Source of the DNA: Dromaius novaehollandiae
Taxonomy: Eukaryota > Chordata > Aves > Casuariiformes > Dromaiidae
Assembly: GCF_036370855.1 (NCBI RefSeq)
Contig: NC_088130.1
Location: forward strand, 66,812,941 to 66,876,940
Direction of reading: 5' to 3'
DNA: 64,000 nt
Shown piece after piece: positions 1 to 13,400 of this stretch. A model generated the notes under the pieces. That model made no database searches. It had not been told where the DNA came from and saw only the letters and a list, made by a program, of their open reading frames with translations. Numbering within the stretch: the stretch's first letter is position 1; every line of letters starts with the position of its first letter. A program made the translations under genes and the position numbers.

Positions 1-3000
1 TGCAATTAAGTAAAGGTTAGAGAGGCCTGAAAGTGTTAGCATGAGCTGTTTGCGAACACTTCTATTTTATTAGAGACCAAAGGAAGCAAAAGTAAGTGCT
101 TTTATATGCTATAACTCACAAGAGACTTCCTGGTATTTTCACCACTGGGACCTCCCAACCCAGCAGATTCTAGCACTAACACAAAGGGAAGCTGCTGGCC
201 TTGGGCACCTACCATGACACATGTGAGCCAGTGCCGTGATTTGAAGGCAGCAACCAGCACACTGCAGAACAGTGACTTGATAACCTTGAAAGGAGTTTGC
301 CATTTATTTCTACTAAAATCTTCCATTGGCTATCAGAAAGCTCTTGTGAGACAATGAGAGATAAGAAATGAACACGTGGGCAATAATATTTTAGCAACAT
401 GCTCTATTTAGGCCTCTTGTGTCTGCACCTATCAAAATATCACACCCCCTCTCAGCAAACAGAACTCAAAAATAACAGCCCCAAATGAGATAAAACAGCC
501 ATACAATCCCATCTTAAAACCACCTCTTAGGGAACCCCTGCTACAGAAAGCAAAAATGATTCCTTCTCCTGGCTCCTCCAGGGGCGAATCACTCCATCAG
601 GGCAAGCAAAGTTGCCACCGCATCACCTTCATCTCAGGTAATTCTTCTCCCAGCTAGGAAAGGAGCTGAGCTTGTATCCCCAGGCTCTCCTGAGAATTCA
701 GCTACAGGCCTCCTCTTTCGGTAGCACCTACACTGCCTGCCCTCCATGTAGGTCATGAACTACCTAAACGAACTATTGGCAGTAGTACCCTTAAAGGCAA
801 AAGTGCAGATTTAACTGCAATGCGGACAATCAGATCAAGGCTGTCAAAGAACATTGCTTCTGGATGCAGTTCAGCGGAAAGAGTCATCACTCAGTCTTGC
901 CTCATTTATCACCTCACCAGCTTGGCTTCGAGAAGCCCGTCTGCAACTCACCTTTCCTCCCACATTTTTCCTCTGTGGTGGGGAAGGGCCTGAGTGCATT
1001 GCCTCACTCCTTCCTCCCACATGTGGTAACTTGATACCTAGGTCAAATTCAAGTTTTGAAACTCAGTTCAGGAGCAAATGGATGAAAACCATCTGTATTA
1101 TAATGGAAATTATATACTAGATGGTGCAATGGTCTTCTCTGCCCTTTCAACCTACCCTTGAAAGTCATCACTTTCAAACACATGTTGGGCTATATTTAAG
1201 AGTGAGCACAATAGCTAGATGCCTACGCAGAATGGAGAACCTCTCGATGACACTAACAGGTGTAAGACCTGAGGAGCAGTCAGAGCCACCTCCAGAGCAG
1301 TAAAGTGGCAGATTATGCCAAGAGAAGAAATTCAGCTGATGGCTGTAGGTGAGCGAGGGGGAAAAAAGCTGAATAGTCCAGGCCTTAATCACATTCCAGA
1401 TACATGCCAGCTTAGGGGAGTATGGTTAAAAACAAAAAAAAAGTTACATTGTGCATTTGGGTCAATGAAATGCTATGAACTATTAAATATTACAAAGGAC
1501 AAGTGAACAGCATATTTTCTTGCAGAAGATGTCACACCAAACCTAATTTCAGTCTAGAGGGGTTGGGTAAAAGATCTCAGGCAAGGCAGAGTACAAGTGA
1601 AAGCAAGAGGTACTTTCCAGAAGTACTTCCTTGAGAGCAGGGTTTCTATTCAGTGTTGCAAATCTGCCTCTAAGGACTCAGAGCATTAAGTGCTTCTGAA
1701 TCTGCTCCGAGTCTGCCTGTATGAAGGAGGCACCTGTACAAACGCTGTATCTTATGCAAAGCGCTCATCATTCAGCATTATTGTTTGCATCATAGCACTT
1801 CCAGGCTAGGGAGGAAGGACAGTCAGTGGTTAACTAGACCCAGGCTCACTTGGATCTGAGCACTGTGTTCAACCTTAAAACTCTCCACTGGTGTCTTTAA
1901 GCAGCAGTCCAGTTAAAGGTATCTTTTAGGCTGTCAGTCTGTTAACCTGATGATGACATCAGGCATTTCAAGTCAAAGCAGTGATTAAGTCAGGTGTATC
2001 TACATTGTTGGTTAAGCTTATGACCAAGCCCAGTGCTGAGATTAGATGATGCCACAAAACACTGCAAGCCCATAATAAAAGGTTGCCCTATCCTGAGCCC
2101 TAGTGCTGCCTGGAGAAGGTGGGCACAAGTGTTATCGTGGCCCCAAGTTCATTCTCTCCCATGGTTTTGACCTGTCTTGGTACAGGCAAAGCTGGGCATA
2201 TCCTGTCCCCGTCTATCAGCAGCTGTCTCAAGATGCTTTGAACAACCAGGCTAAACTGCTAGCAGTGGGGACAAAAAGTTTCATTTTAAAGAAATCAGGC
2301 CTATTCTTCATTTCAGCATGTGGACATGACTGCAGAAGTCAAGAGATTTGTGGACATCTTACTAGAGAGATGCTTCCTTATGCATTTGTTTTTTCGTCCA
2401 TCATCCTCTGGCAGCAATCAGACGTAAGCCTCACTTTTCCTACTACGATTGACTGCTGGAGGAAAAACACCCAGATATGGATTTAACTCCTTTTAGCTTA
2501 CCTTCACTAAAGGCAACAAGGGCTCATCAGCATCCTTGTTGATGTCCCATCAATTCACCACTGCACCTTTGATGATGGAACAGCCCGAGGCACTGCAGGA
2601 ATAAAATGGCAGGCAGGAGACTTTCCCAGAGCAGAAGCATTTGTAAGGGGCTAAAAAGAAACACAGGCCACAGGTGAACAACCGAGCCTCTTTTCACATT
2701 GGATCAGCAGGAGCTCGATGCAGTGGTGACCATGTCCCGCAACGGCGCTGAGTGCCAGCAAGCAGGCTCAATGTCACCTGCAGGAATGCTGCCTGGCTTA
2801 GGCACCCTCCATCCCTTATTCACCCCCCACTCCGATGTACTTTCCTTGCACTGTAGGTACTTTGTTTTTTCCTCCAGCTCTGTGAGGATCAAGCGGACAC
2901 ACAGGGGAGTTTGGCAGCTGGTCCCGAGAACCGCAGCAGCTCCCTGAGAAACTCAGCATGGCTCAGCTGGCAGGAAACAGTCGGAGGGAAAATTCCACTG

Positions 3001-6000
3001 GCCTCTTGGATTCACCTCCCAGCTACTTTGCAGGCCCAGTCTCCTCGGGGAAGAGTGCCAGATTTGACAAAACATAAGGCTTTTGCGTCGAACATGTGCA
3101 GACTGGCACTCTCAAAGGAACAGGGGCAGGACTTATACATGCCACTGAAATAATTAAAGTAGAAAACCTTGGGAATGGAATTAAGGCTCGGAGGGAGGGA
3201 GGGAACAAATGCCTCCAGTCTAGTCCTTGAATAAGGGGGTGCATTGTCAGCAAAGGCACAGATACCCCTGCATGGTAGAAAATCTCATTGTGTAGGTCCT
3301 CAGTGACATGAGTTCGAACATGCCCTTCTCCAGCTACCTGTTGCAACTTGAGTGCACTTTGCTCCCCTCTGGGACCGGACAGACACGCAGATTGCAGCAC
3401 TTTAACACAGTGCTCAGCACAAAACAAATCCAGAGGATTTACCTAACAAGCTGCTGTCTGCCAGCAGATGAGGTGCATGGGATACCACTGAATGGAAGGG
3501 CCCATCTGCTAAGAAATCATTCTTGAGTGCCTTCTGGGGTCCGTGCAAAGATTTTCAACTGCCCCTTACAAAACACCCTGGAATCTCCCAGGCAGCTAGG
3601 GGACCTTAGATGGAGCCAGTTCATCCTCACAGATGGTGGCAACACAGTTGATCCAGGAGACTCAAGTTATAGCACTGGTTAATACCAGCAGTAGGAGAAG
3701 GACTCTCAGTATCAGCCACGCTTCCACATCTCCTCTCAAAGGCTAACCTCTACAAGAAATCAGCCAACTAGCAAAGGTTAAAAGACATTAGGAAAAGCTG
3801 CAGGCCCAGTAAAATATTTATATTAGCAAGATAAAGCCACAGACCACTTGATCAGTTTACTTGTACGTTATTCTCCTTTTCTCCTGTGATTTCTCTATTG
3901 GATTGTCCTTTTAAATTGCAAGCTATGTGGTATGGCATGTAACTCCTTACAATGCTACTAACAGATAGTTACAACCGCCATAGCAACACCCAGACACACA
4001 CGTCCTGATGCCACACATCTCCCACCTTTCTCAGTGCCACCAGGACTCAGGGCAGACAGATGAGGTAAAGTCCAAAGAAGCAAAGGCTGATGATGGCACT
4101 TGCTAAAGGCAAGCTGACACCGACTCTGAATCATATCAATCAATGCAAGAAGACTAGGACCATTCCTTCATGCCCAGACTCAGCTTGTGCCAGATGGCTA
4201 CCTGTACGTCACTGCAGTTCAACAAGTTGCATTAGCAAGATGCTGCTCTGAAAGAAAAAGCCTTGTAGGTCAAGTTGCTCTCCGTGACTTTGCACACATA
4301 CAATTGTCTGGAACACGGTAAATAAGCCTGCTGAGATAGTGCAAGAAAGAAATGAAGTCAAGCTCCCTTGCTCCCAGCAATACTGCCAGAACTAGTGTTT
4401 TACAGGACTAAAGAACAAAACACTAATTTGCATTTTGCCTCATACTGGCACCTTTGCTGTGATTCAATGCCTCTGAGAAAGCATAAATCACAGCCTGAGA
4501 GCACAGACTATTGTTTGAAGAATTTTATTTGCAGAAAACATCTTTCTTCCGCTTGTCTGAGTTGTCTAGCTAAGCTGTAAACCCCTCGGCTAGGAGGGAG
4601 CAAAACGCTGGTCAGCGGAGGCGGTTTCTTGTTTGTATATGCTGTGTTGTCAGGGCTTTTAATAAGCCTAAGAACACTGGTATGGCAAAAGGCAAATGCA
4701 ATTTGTCTGCTGGAAAGGGGAGTGAAAAGATCAAAGATTAACATACTTCTGTTATCTCCATTAGCAGCTGAAAGCAGAGATTCAGCAAGGCACTTAGATA
4801 TACAAGACGTAACTCTGCGGAGTGCATGGCACTCTGGAATGCACACCGAGCAAGGACAAGCAACTATTGGTGCCTGAGCATCGGACAAATGCCTAGTAAA
4901 ACCCATCCCAAATATCTTAAACTGGGCTACAAGTCTTCGTTTACATCACAGGATGCAACATTTAGCTGCTAGAGACACTGAACAATTCCAGTGGCCCAAA
5001 GCATTAACTCTTCCTAGCCACCAGGCATATTCCAAGACATGGTTTTAAACACACTGTCTGGATGTTTAACTCACAGTACATTGTCAGCAAGCAGAGTACA
5101 CAATTTTAGAACAAAACAGCACTTTTTAAAGCAACTGCATGTGTGATGTGGGGGAAATCATTTTTCAAAAAGAAGTTTAAGCAAAAAGAGCTCTCTTTCC
5201 CCAAAATTTCTCTGGACTTGTCACTGACACTTTTTTTTAAAAACAAAGTTTGTGGCTGTTTCAAGTATTTTGCAAACACTTCCAGTAAAAGATTTTCACC
5301 TCTGTATTTTCAAGTGTGGCAAATATTTCGCTACCAACAGCTATCTCATAGTCTGAAATGACAAACAGTCTGAAAATCAGCAAAACTCAAAAGATTGATA
5401 CTTCTGCATTACACTGGTGACCCCTGCTAGCAGGATGTGATAGTTTTTACACCCAAGAGCTGAGAAACTTCTTGTTCTCCATATCCTCCAGGTATCCTCC
5501 GTACCCCCAGGCTACCTCCGTTGAAGTCAGTGGCCTGACCCCTGCTCAGCAAGGTGCTTCTTTGCCTTGGTCCAAGCATTTGTAAGCACTGTGCAATCAT
5601 TGTGGGCTGTACTCCAAAGGCTTTAGAAAGCAACAAGATTTTTTTTCCTCACCATTTCACTAAGTACTGGATCAGACCCTAAATTACTATATTCACACCG
5701 CTGTAAGGAAAATACAGCTTGCCATATGCAGTGGGCAAGATTTATTAGATATTAGTTTAGAAGATGCCAGAGTAAAACATTAGAGAGGGAAAGGTTCATT
5801 CATCGTTACTAAGCAGCTTTTTCTTACATTGGCGATGGGAGCCCTCCAGTGGCTGTATACCCGCTGCTGTCCAGAAGAGGAATCGCAGAGGGGCAGCCGT
5901 CCCGGTCCCCAGACAGGAGAGAGGCAGCAGGCTCCTACAGTGGAGCAGCTGCAAGAAGGAGAGGAGGGAATCACCCTTGCCTCAAGTCTGAAACAAAAGC

Positions 6001-7199
6001 AGCAAACTTCAAACTAAGCCCAGAGAGGGAATACACGCTCCAAGACCAAACTTCATGTCACTGCATCACTAACTGGAGAGGAGGGCGAGGGGGAGCACGG
6101 GCGGCATTTCACAAGGCCTGATCTCTGTACGTTAGCAAACCCGGAGGGAAATAGTGAGCATTTGCACACAGATTCTAAGCAAAAGCTGGAGCTCAGCTTA
6201 TTTCAAATGCGGGGCAAGAACAAGGAGGAAAATGATTCATCATCTGTCAGAGTCATGGGAATCTGGGCAGAACATGATACCACAGGGCACTACCAAATAG
6301 AGATCACAAATGAGGCTCTGTGCTCACTCTGTATCCATGATATTCCAGATATTCATGATGCTGAAGATATTCAAAACACATGCAGCTCCTGCCACCAGCA
6401 CAAAGCCAGAGTTAGGGAAGACTGGTCAGTGATCTGTTCTACTTCATGTCTCATCGCAAGTGGGATTGCTGCCTTTCTATCCAAGTCTCTAGTGCTATTT
6501 CTCAGATTGTAAGCCAGAGAGGTCTTGTGTGATGCCCTGCATGACATTCACCATCCAATTCATCCGGTGAGCCCTGTGGATGGTCAGAAACATGTATTTT
6601 AAAAAGCGGTGGTAGAGCGTACAGCCGTTCTCACCCAGCCTTACAGGCAGTAGATGGTATCTTCTAGACAGGTGGCTGGAAGACTTGTTTGGAAATAGAA
6701 AACCCAGGGGCCAAAGCCACTGCAATAAACACAAGAGAGTACAAAGCCCATCCACAGAGATACAGCCCGGCAGAATTAATTCCTACAAGTCCAAAATTAT
6801 GTTGTGCTTTACAAGCCATCTTTCTCACTGATAGTAGGGAGAGATGCTCATGATGAGAAGTGGCCACATCATTTCCAAAACAATCTCAAACAGCAGCAGC
6901 TTGGGGCACAGTGGTCAAAGGCCAGTGAAGGAGGTGGTGTCTTACACCTAGGGATGACAGCAACCAGGAAGCACAAGGTGTAGAATACAGCTGACTTGCA
7001 GAGTCCAGATTCAAGAAGATGAACTGCCCCAAGCAAGGAGAGTGAGGGTCTCACTCACTGATCTCCTTTGCCAGGACTTCCTCCTGATCAGCAATTTCAT
7101 AGCACCTGAAAGTTGGTCCCTTTTGTCCCATCACACACATGGAGTGGGAGTTCATAGCCCCAGTCTGCAGCTCCCCTCCTGCTCCTCCCCTTCAGCTGG
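1..7199. other. Intergenic region, no gene recognised
   Basis: I see no exon chain, RNA gene or recognisable mobile element in this stretch upstream of SIGLEC15. The open frames present are unrelated to any family I know, lack codon-level conservation cues and are not bounded by convincing splice sites. Some could be unrecognised regulatory DNA or very old repeats, which cannot be judged without alignment to other birds. Confidence 0.6.
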
Positions 7200-7433
7200 A
7201 AAGCGGTAACACTTTGATTCCCTCCCTTCTATTTTGCACATGACTGACCACAAAACTATTAATATCTGAATCCGGTCCCAGTTCAGCCAGACAACTCATT
7301 CCCTCCAAGGAGACAAAAACCACTGCTTCTTCCATTCCTGGAAAAACCTTTTATGACTGAGAGACCTGTAGCTCAGCTGTAACAGAGACAGCTCTGGTTT
7401 GCTGATGCATCTCAGCGGGGAACATCAAGCAGC
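7200..7433 (+). promoter_or_regulatory. SIGLEC15: Probable SIGLEC15 promoter and 5' UTR region
   Basis: This is the stretch directly before the SIGLEC15 start codon. No TATA box is clear. An ACCACA element (RUNX-like) lies at about 7245-7255. A TGACTGA element, one mismatch from an AP-1 site, lies at 7354-7360. A partly palindromic TGCTGATGCATCTCAGC stands at 7400-7416. Such sites would suit a gene expressed in macrophages and osteoclasts, but short motifs occur by chance and the transcription start is not known. A 5' non-coding exon further upstream is possible. Confidence 0.3.
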
Positions 7434-7437
7434 ATGA
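7405..7437 (+). promoter_or_regulatory. Upstream ORF overlapping the SIGLEC15 start
   Basis: An ATG at 7405 opens a 10-codon frame that ends with TGA at 7435-7437. This stop overlaps the SIGLEC15 start codon at 7434-7436 in an ATGA arrangement. If the mRNA leader includes position 7405, ribosomes could terminate here and reinitiate, or scan past it. Whether the leader reaches this far is unknown. Confidence 0.4.
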
Positions 7438-7485
7438 AAAGGTTTGGTTTGTTTCTTCTGTGCCTCCTTTGTCTCTTCAAGAAGG
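7434..7485 (+). CDS. SIGLEC15: SIGLEC15 coding exon 1: signal peptide
   Basis: Encodes residues 1-17, with a basic start (MKRF) followed by a Leu/Cys/Phe-rich hydrophobic stretch and KK at its end. The donor is GTGAGT at 7486 and the exon ends after the first base of glycine 18. The hydrophobic core is short, and cleavage probably falls within the first residues of exon 2, before W24. Confidence 0.85.
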
Positions 7486-10400
7486 GTGAGTTCTGAACTT
7501 GCTACTATTCCCTGTCTGATAGCGGCTTTTCTTCTCGCTCTAGCCAAAGTGCCAGTGGAATTCCCTGGTACAACTAGTTCTTTAAGACTTGTCCAACCCT
7601 TCCATGCTGCTTAAAAGGATCCTGACTCCAGCTGCTTGTGACAATACTGAAAAACCTGAAGTTTGACTCTGCAATTGTCAGAGATGTCTTTGGTTTGTTT
7701 CCTTTCTTTCTTAACTTGTGGAGGGACTTCATCTAACTTTCCCCTACACTGTCAGTTGAATGCAGTGTTTTCACCATCATCCAGGAACACTGTCTGGCCT
7801 TCCTAGGAGTTAATTTGCAATGCATGCAATTTGCCCCAACTCAACTGAGCACTTAAGCTCATGTTTAAGTATGTGCTTAAGTTCCATTAAAATCAATGGG
7901 ATTTGCTTAAGGGTCCTCTCAAACAGTATTTGCTAGAGTAGGGCTAGTTCTTAACAGCGTCTGTGGTGGTCTCCAGCTCTTGATCTTGTTATCGTGGTTT
8001 GTGACCTCGAATCCTTTCTAGCAACAACTAGCAGATGCACTTACCTGACAGCTCCTTCCAGGAGTTACCTTGTGTGAACAGCTATTTTCTGGTATTTGCC
8101 TGCAACCTTCTGTTGGGCCTTATGAGGCCTTCAATCCCAGGAACAAGTGGAGGCTGGATAAATAGCAAGAGGAAGCCATGAAAGACCCACCATGTCAAAG
8201 CTTTAAGGATGTGACAAAAGCTTGACAAGGAAATTATACACCAGATGCTGACAATTCCCTCCACTCATAATCTGGGGTCTTCAGACAGTGTTTCTATAGA
8301 AGTGGATGAAGCTGAAGACATTAGAAGCACTTATTTTTAACATTATTTCTCATGTGGCAGGCAAGGAGATGTTTATGTGCTAACAGAATGCTCTTTGCTT
8401 AAGATAAAAAAAAAAAAAAACCCACAGACCAGAAAGGTGACAGAGAAAAGCAAATCATGTACTTTTCAGTCCTCCAAAAACTAAGGGGTCACACTGACAC
8501 ATTTGAGAACCAAATGAACTATTCAGGCCATGGTCAATCAGCCACTGTTGACTGCATTTCACTGCCAAGAGTGGCAGGAATGGAAACAGTAAGATGTCAG
8601 CCCTGCATTCTCTGTACTCACAGGTCTGCCTCTGATCAGAGAAACGGTCAGAGCAATGGTAGGATTCCGAAGATCCAAAAGAAATCTGACAGCTGACCAA
8701 CAGGGAAAAGGGATAATTCTGTAGTGTCAAAATAAAGAACGTAAAAGAAACTGGAAAGCAATAGCGTTCCATGTATTTACTGCCAGTTCCTAATGTTCAG
8801 AGTCCATGAGCTTCATGGAGTTTCTTTGGCCATGTAGCCTGTTAGACTACCCAGGCTGCAAAAGGTAATCGTATTGTTATAGCAAATGACAAGGAAGCCC
8901 AGCTCCAGATTTCAGTGATTAAAATACTGGCTTGGTACCAATTCCAGATAAGTAACTTAAAGAGAATCGGTCCTACACTGGCCTTTGTCCATTGTGAAGC
9001 ACACAGTAGATTAATACTAGCTGCAGAGTCATGGAGGAATTTGCCAAACATTATGGAGAATAGATACAAGAAAAAAGGAACAGCCCTTACCTTCAAACTT
9101 ACTTGTACTGATTAACCTGACAGCTGAATGCCCACAAACCACAGTGAAGTCAGGTAGACCAGGGATCTGCAGCAATTATTTATTGGAGGCCACTTCATTT
9201 TTCCCAAGCATTCTCATCTCAGCTACTGAGGAGAAAACTACCAATTTAATGAAGCCATCAAGAAGTTGAAAACATAAACGTAGCCAGATACACCAGACTG
9301 TAGCATCAGGAATAACAGCTGTTGTAACTACCAACAGTCAGTAGATATGCATATCTACGTAGAAAGGTGAGGGCTTCCTACAATTCCTGTTTGTTGATGC
9401 TTGTGGTTGCTGCTGGATGGAAGTGGGATGAGACATCGAGTCCTCCCTAAATATGCATCAAAGATAGGGTGCACTGATTCAGGTGAAGGCTATTTCATCA
9501 TTAGAAATGATGAAATTTAGTCTGGCAGCAAAAAGGTTCAAATCCTCCAACTGTGCTAGGATTCACTGTGGCCAGATTTGGCCAAAAGAGCAAAATTTCA
9601 ACTCTTTGCAACGTATCAGCTGGCAAACTCAAGATTTCCCCTGTTGTGACAAAAGGGCAAGGCCTGTCTGGGAAGTTACTGGCAACTAGAGTCCATATGC
9701 TGATAACCTGCTCTGGTGACAGAGGGCTTCCTTCCTCCTACAAATCACATGGGAGAAGATATAGGGAACCTGTCTATTCACATCAGCCTTCATAAGATGA
9801 GTATCGCTGAGTCTGTATTTAGATCCTCTCACATCTTACTCACAAATAAGATGTGACTGTGTGACGACAGCAGCATTAGCTGTTTGAAATATCAGACATT
9901 ACAACCTTCTCCAGAAATACTGCAACAACCAACTGATTTGCATAACAACTACTACAACACAGGGGTGGGGGGGGGGCAGGCACACTCAAATACAGGGCTA
10001 ACTTACTGTATTTCAGTGCTGACAACCACTGGATTTCTGGATACGCTCAGGTTTTTTTTTTTGCTTTTTTTGAATTCCTTGCCTCCAAGAGCACAAAAGA
10101 AGTGACTGGTAACTGCAAAAGACTGTTATCACAACTTAAGGTGCTATTGTTCACTTGAAAAGCAAGATGCCTGCTCAGACAGCAAACTCCTTCCAACGTG
10201 AGCTAGCTAGACAGTTCCCTTAGTTACTGGTCTTCAGCTGGACTAAATACACCACAGTAACTGGGCTGCTCAATCATCTGCAAGCCATCAGCAAGAACAT
10301 CAGCACAGGGCCCACCAAGGGAACAGAGCACCCATTTTCTGAGTAAGAACAGAGTAGGTGCAGAAAGGATTCCCAAATTCCCTCTCCCATCAGTGCAATG

Positions 10401-13400
10401 CTCCAGGTAAATCAGTCTCAATTGTCTCCTTTTGCTTCTAGGTCTGCAGACCAGCGGCTGGTCCATTCACATCCCGTCCGACGTTACTGGTGAATTAGGG
10501 AAGATGGTTGTTCTGCCCTGTACTTTTACGCACCCCTACAAAACACTTGACCGGACCCTCGCTGCCATTTGGAGGATCAGGGAACCTTACAACGGTACAG
10601 TCGTTTTCAAGTGCATTACACAAGGTTCCAGTGAACTCTGCAAAACTACTGTCAGCTACAAAAACAAATACAAACTGCTTGGCAACCCACGGCACAAGGA
10701 TCTTACCATCAGGATCGACAATCTGACCTGGAGTGACAGTGAGAGATACTTCTGCCGGGTGGAGCTCTCCGGAGATATTCATGACAAGTATGAAAGCAGG
10801 AATGGGATAAAGCTCCATCTGATTGGTAAGAGAACACGAGAGCCAAAAGAGGCAAAACCACCCCACAGTGAAGTGCAAAAGCCAAAAAGATGAGGAAATT
10901 GATGAGATCAACCAGACCAGTGACAACACACGTTCACCTGAGACGTTATTCCACAGGGCTGGCTCTTCTAAGCCCTGGGGAGAATTTACAGCAATTGGGC
11001 TGGGTATATTTATTGCCTTCCAATATGAAAGTATTCCAAAAGTCTTCCCATATGAGGTGATATGCACAACGCAAGGAATAGAATAGGAACAAAACAGAGC
11101 AGAAACTGTGATAAGGAAACAACCAGCCTCTGGCTGCCAGGGGTAAGGGTCAGTCAAGTCCTGGGCATCCCACTTCCTCCTTGCAGCAGCAGATCTGTGC
11201 AGCCAACAGTCAGCAGCTCATGGGATAGGGTTAAAGATATCCTTTTTGTCAGGACTTAAATTGGAGACTCAGCTGGTGAGTACGTGCTAGGAAACAGGCC
11301 TGGATGATAACAGGGGCTCAGGAAGACAAGATATCTGGCACCCCTGTGCCAGGATCTGCAGGTCTAAACTCCTCTGGAGCAGGAAAGGGTAAGTACCAAC
11401 AGCTCTGACCAAGCAATGGCAAATCCTAGGAGATGACATAACCTCTTCATAGCTGTCAGATGCCTATCTTCCCCTCTCACAGCCACAGTATATTCCCATC
11501 AAGCTCCTTCCTTACAGCATCTTATCCTCACTACACAGGAACACAACCAAGCCACAAGCAACTTGCTCTCATCAGAGCATGGAGCTGCACCTGGATTAGA
11601 GGAAGCAAGAAGGAGCTTCACCTTCTCTTGAAGGTGTTTACAGTCTCCAGCTTGGACTGTGAACCCTGAGCTTGTACTGAGGCCTGTTACCTCTATCTGT
11701 CTGTGAAAGCAGCATCTCAAGCTGCCTCAGTTGCATGTAGCTAAATGAACATAATATTGTCCCACTGGACACAGCAGGGTCCCAGGTCTCTACAGCCTTG
11801 GCCAGATTGCCCCTAGAAACCACAGGTGCAACAGGGACAAGGCAAAGCATCTTTGATGGACTGCTATACAACAGTCACACAAGGTGAAATGCCTATCCAT
11901 CCACTATCATTGATAGGAAAAAGAGAAGGGGGACATTTGAATCCCTAAATGAGTTCAGGACCCATTGCAATAGTTGTCAGATGGACATGATGGAGGTATG
12001 CAAGGAGTCACTCCTTTCTAAGGAGTCTACAGTCTAAACAGACACAGGGCAGGAGGGAAATACAGACACAGAGAGGTGAATTACACAGCAGCTCAATGCC
12101 AAAACCTCCATCTCAAAGTTTCATCCTACCCCTGCTAGGATCACACTGCTCCTACTGAAACCCGTAAAGGCATTCACAGTACAGAAATCCAGCATAAGAG
12201 CTCACTGCTGCAGCAGGACTTCTTGTTCTTTTTCAGCTGATAATCTGGCTGAAAAAAAAAAAAATACCCTTCTATCAGGGCTGCTTAGCATGGCAGACAG
12301 CCAGCAAAGTGAGCAGGGGATGAATTTCCAGCACAGATCACACAACTCCACCTGCGCCCCTCCGCTGTGTTCCCTTGCAGGCACGTCCAGGGCTCCCACG
12401 CCGCATGCAGCGAACTCATCCCCAGGCTGCTCTGTGCTCAATTCACATCAAGCATTCAAATTTAAGGAGACCTAGTTCCAAAAAAGCTCTAATCCTTTGT
12501 CTGAGGGTGTGCTTACAGATGTAGAGCGCGCTAGTAGACACACGTGGCCTCAGGAAGAGACTCAGACCTTAATCAAGAGTGCAGAGATACTGTGCGTTGC
12601 ATGATTGTGCTTGTGATGTGAAACTACCTTACACCTGCTGTGCACTGCAGGTGTCCAGGCAAGGTACAAGGATAAGTTAAGTTACTTCTCGGGAACTTTT
12701 AGGTATTCAAGGCTCTCCTTTCATTTAGAGCAGCTCCTTGGCTTTCCTAAGTACCCCTAACACAGGGCATGACCAGGGCAGAATGGCAGCAAGATGTGTC
12801 CTAGAGGCTGCCTGAATTTAAACACTAGAGGTATGATAATCAGCCTTATTCCTCTCCACATCTCCAGCTCCCTGCACAGCTCCCTCCACACCTTCCCATG
12901 CTCTTCCATGGGCAAGGGGGAACTTGGGCTGTAGCTGGTTGCAAGCTTTGTATGTGCTGACTGGCCACCCATACACACATATGGTCCAGATAACTGGCCA
13001 GGAAAAACAGGAGAGAGAAATACTGAACTCCTACTGCAGCCTTTTCCTCCATGAGAACACTCACTTAGCTCTCTTCTGTTAGTCCCTAGTTTTCACAATG
13101 CCTTTAGGAACCAAATGTCTCTCAAGTATGCACAAAATTGGCCAACAGATCCAGCAGGAGAGGACCAGTGGCTAAGACAAGCTTGGTCACATCAGCCACG
13201 CTTCCTTGGGTCTAGTTCATGAGACTAGACCAAATACGACATGTTCAACAGTACCTCTCAACATTGTGCTTCCCTCAAGTGCTTTTCACCACTGTTCATC
13301 CAGTCACACAATCCCATACCCTGCAAGTACAGGACGCGCAATGAACAACCCCGTCCTGGTATCAACATGCTATCCCAAAGCAACCAGGGAGCTAAATCAG

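Noticed and set aside
2103-2486. 127-codon + strand open frame in the upstream intergenic region.
   Set aside because: No domain, motif or splice context; chance frames of this size are expected in 64 kb.
3023-3427. 134-codon - strand open frame.
   Set aside because: No recognisable domain and no supporting exon structure.
4508-4906. 132-codon - strand open frame.
   Set aside because: No recognisable domain; both strands are open here, which points to composition rather than coding.
10495-11157. 220-codon open frame on the - strand, the longest in the window.
   Set aside because: It is antisense to the SIGLEC15 V-set exon; the + strand frame has the Ig hallmarks and correct splice sites.
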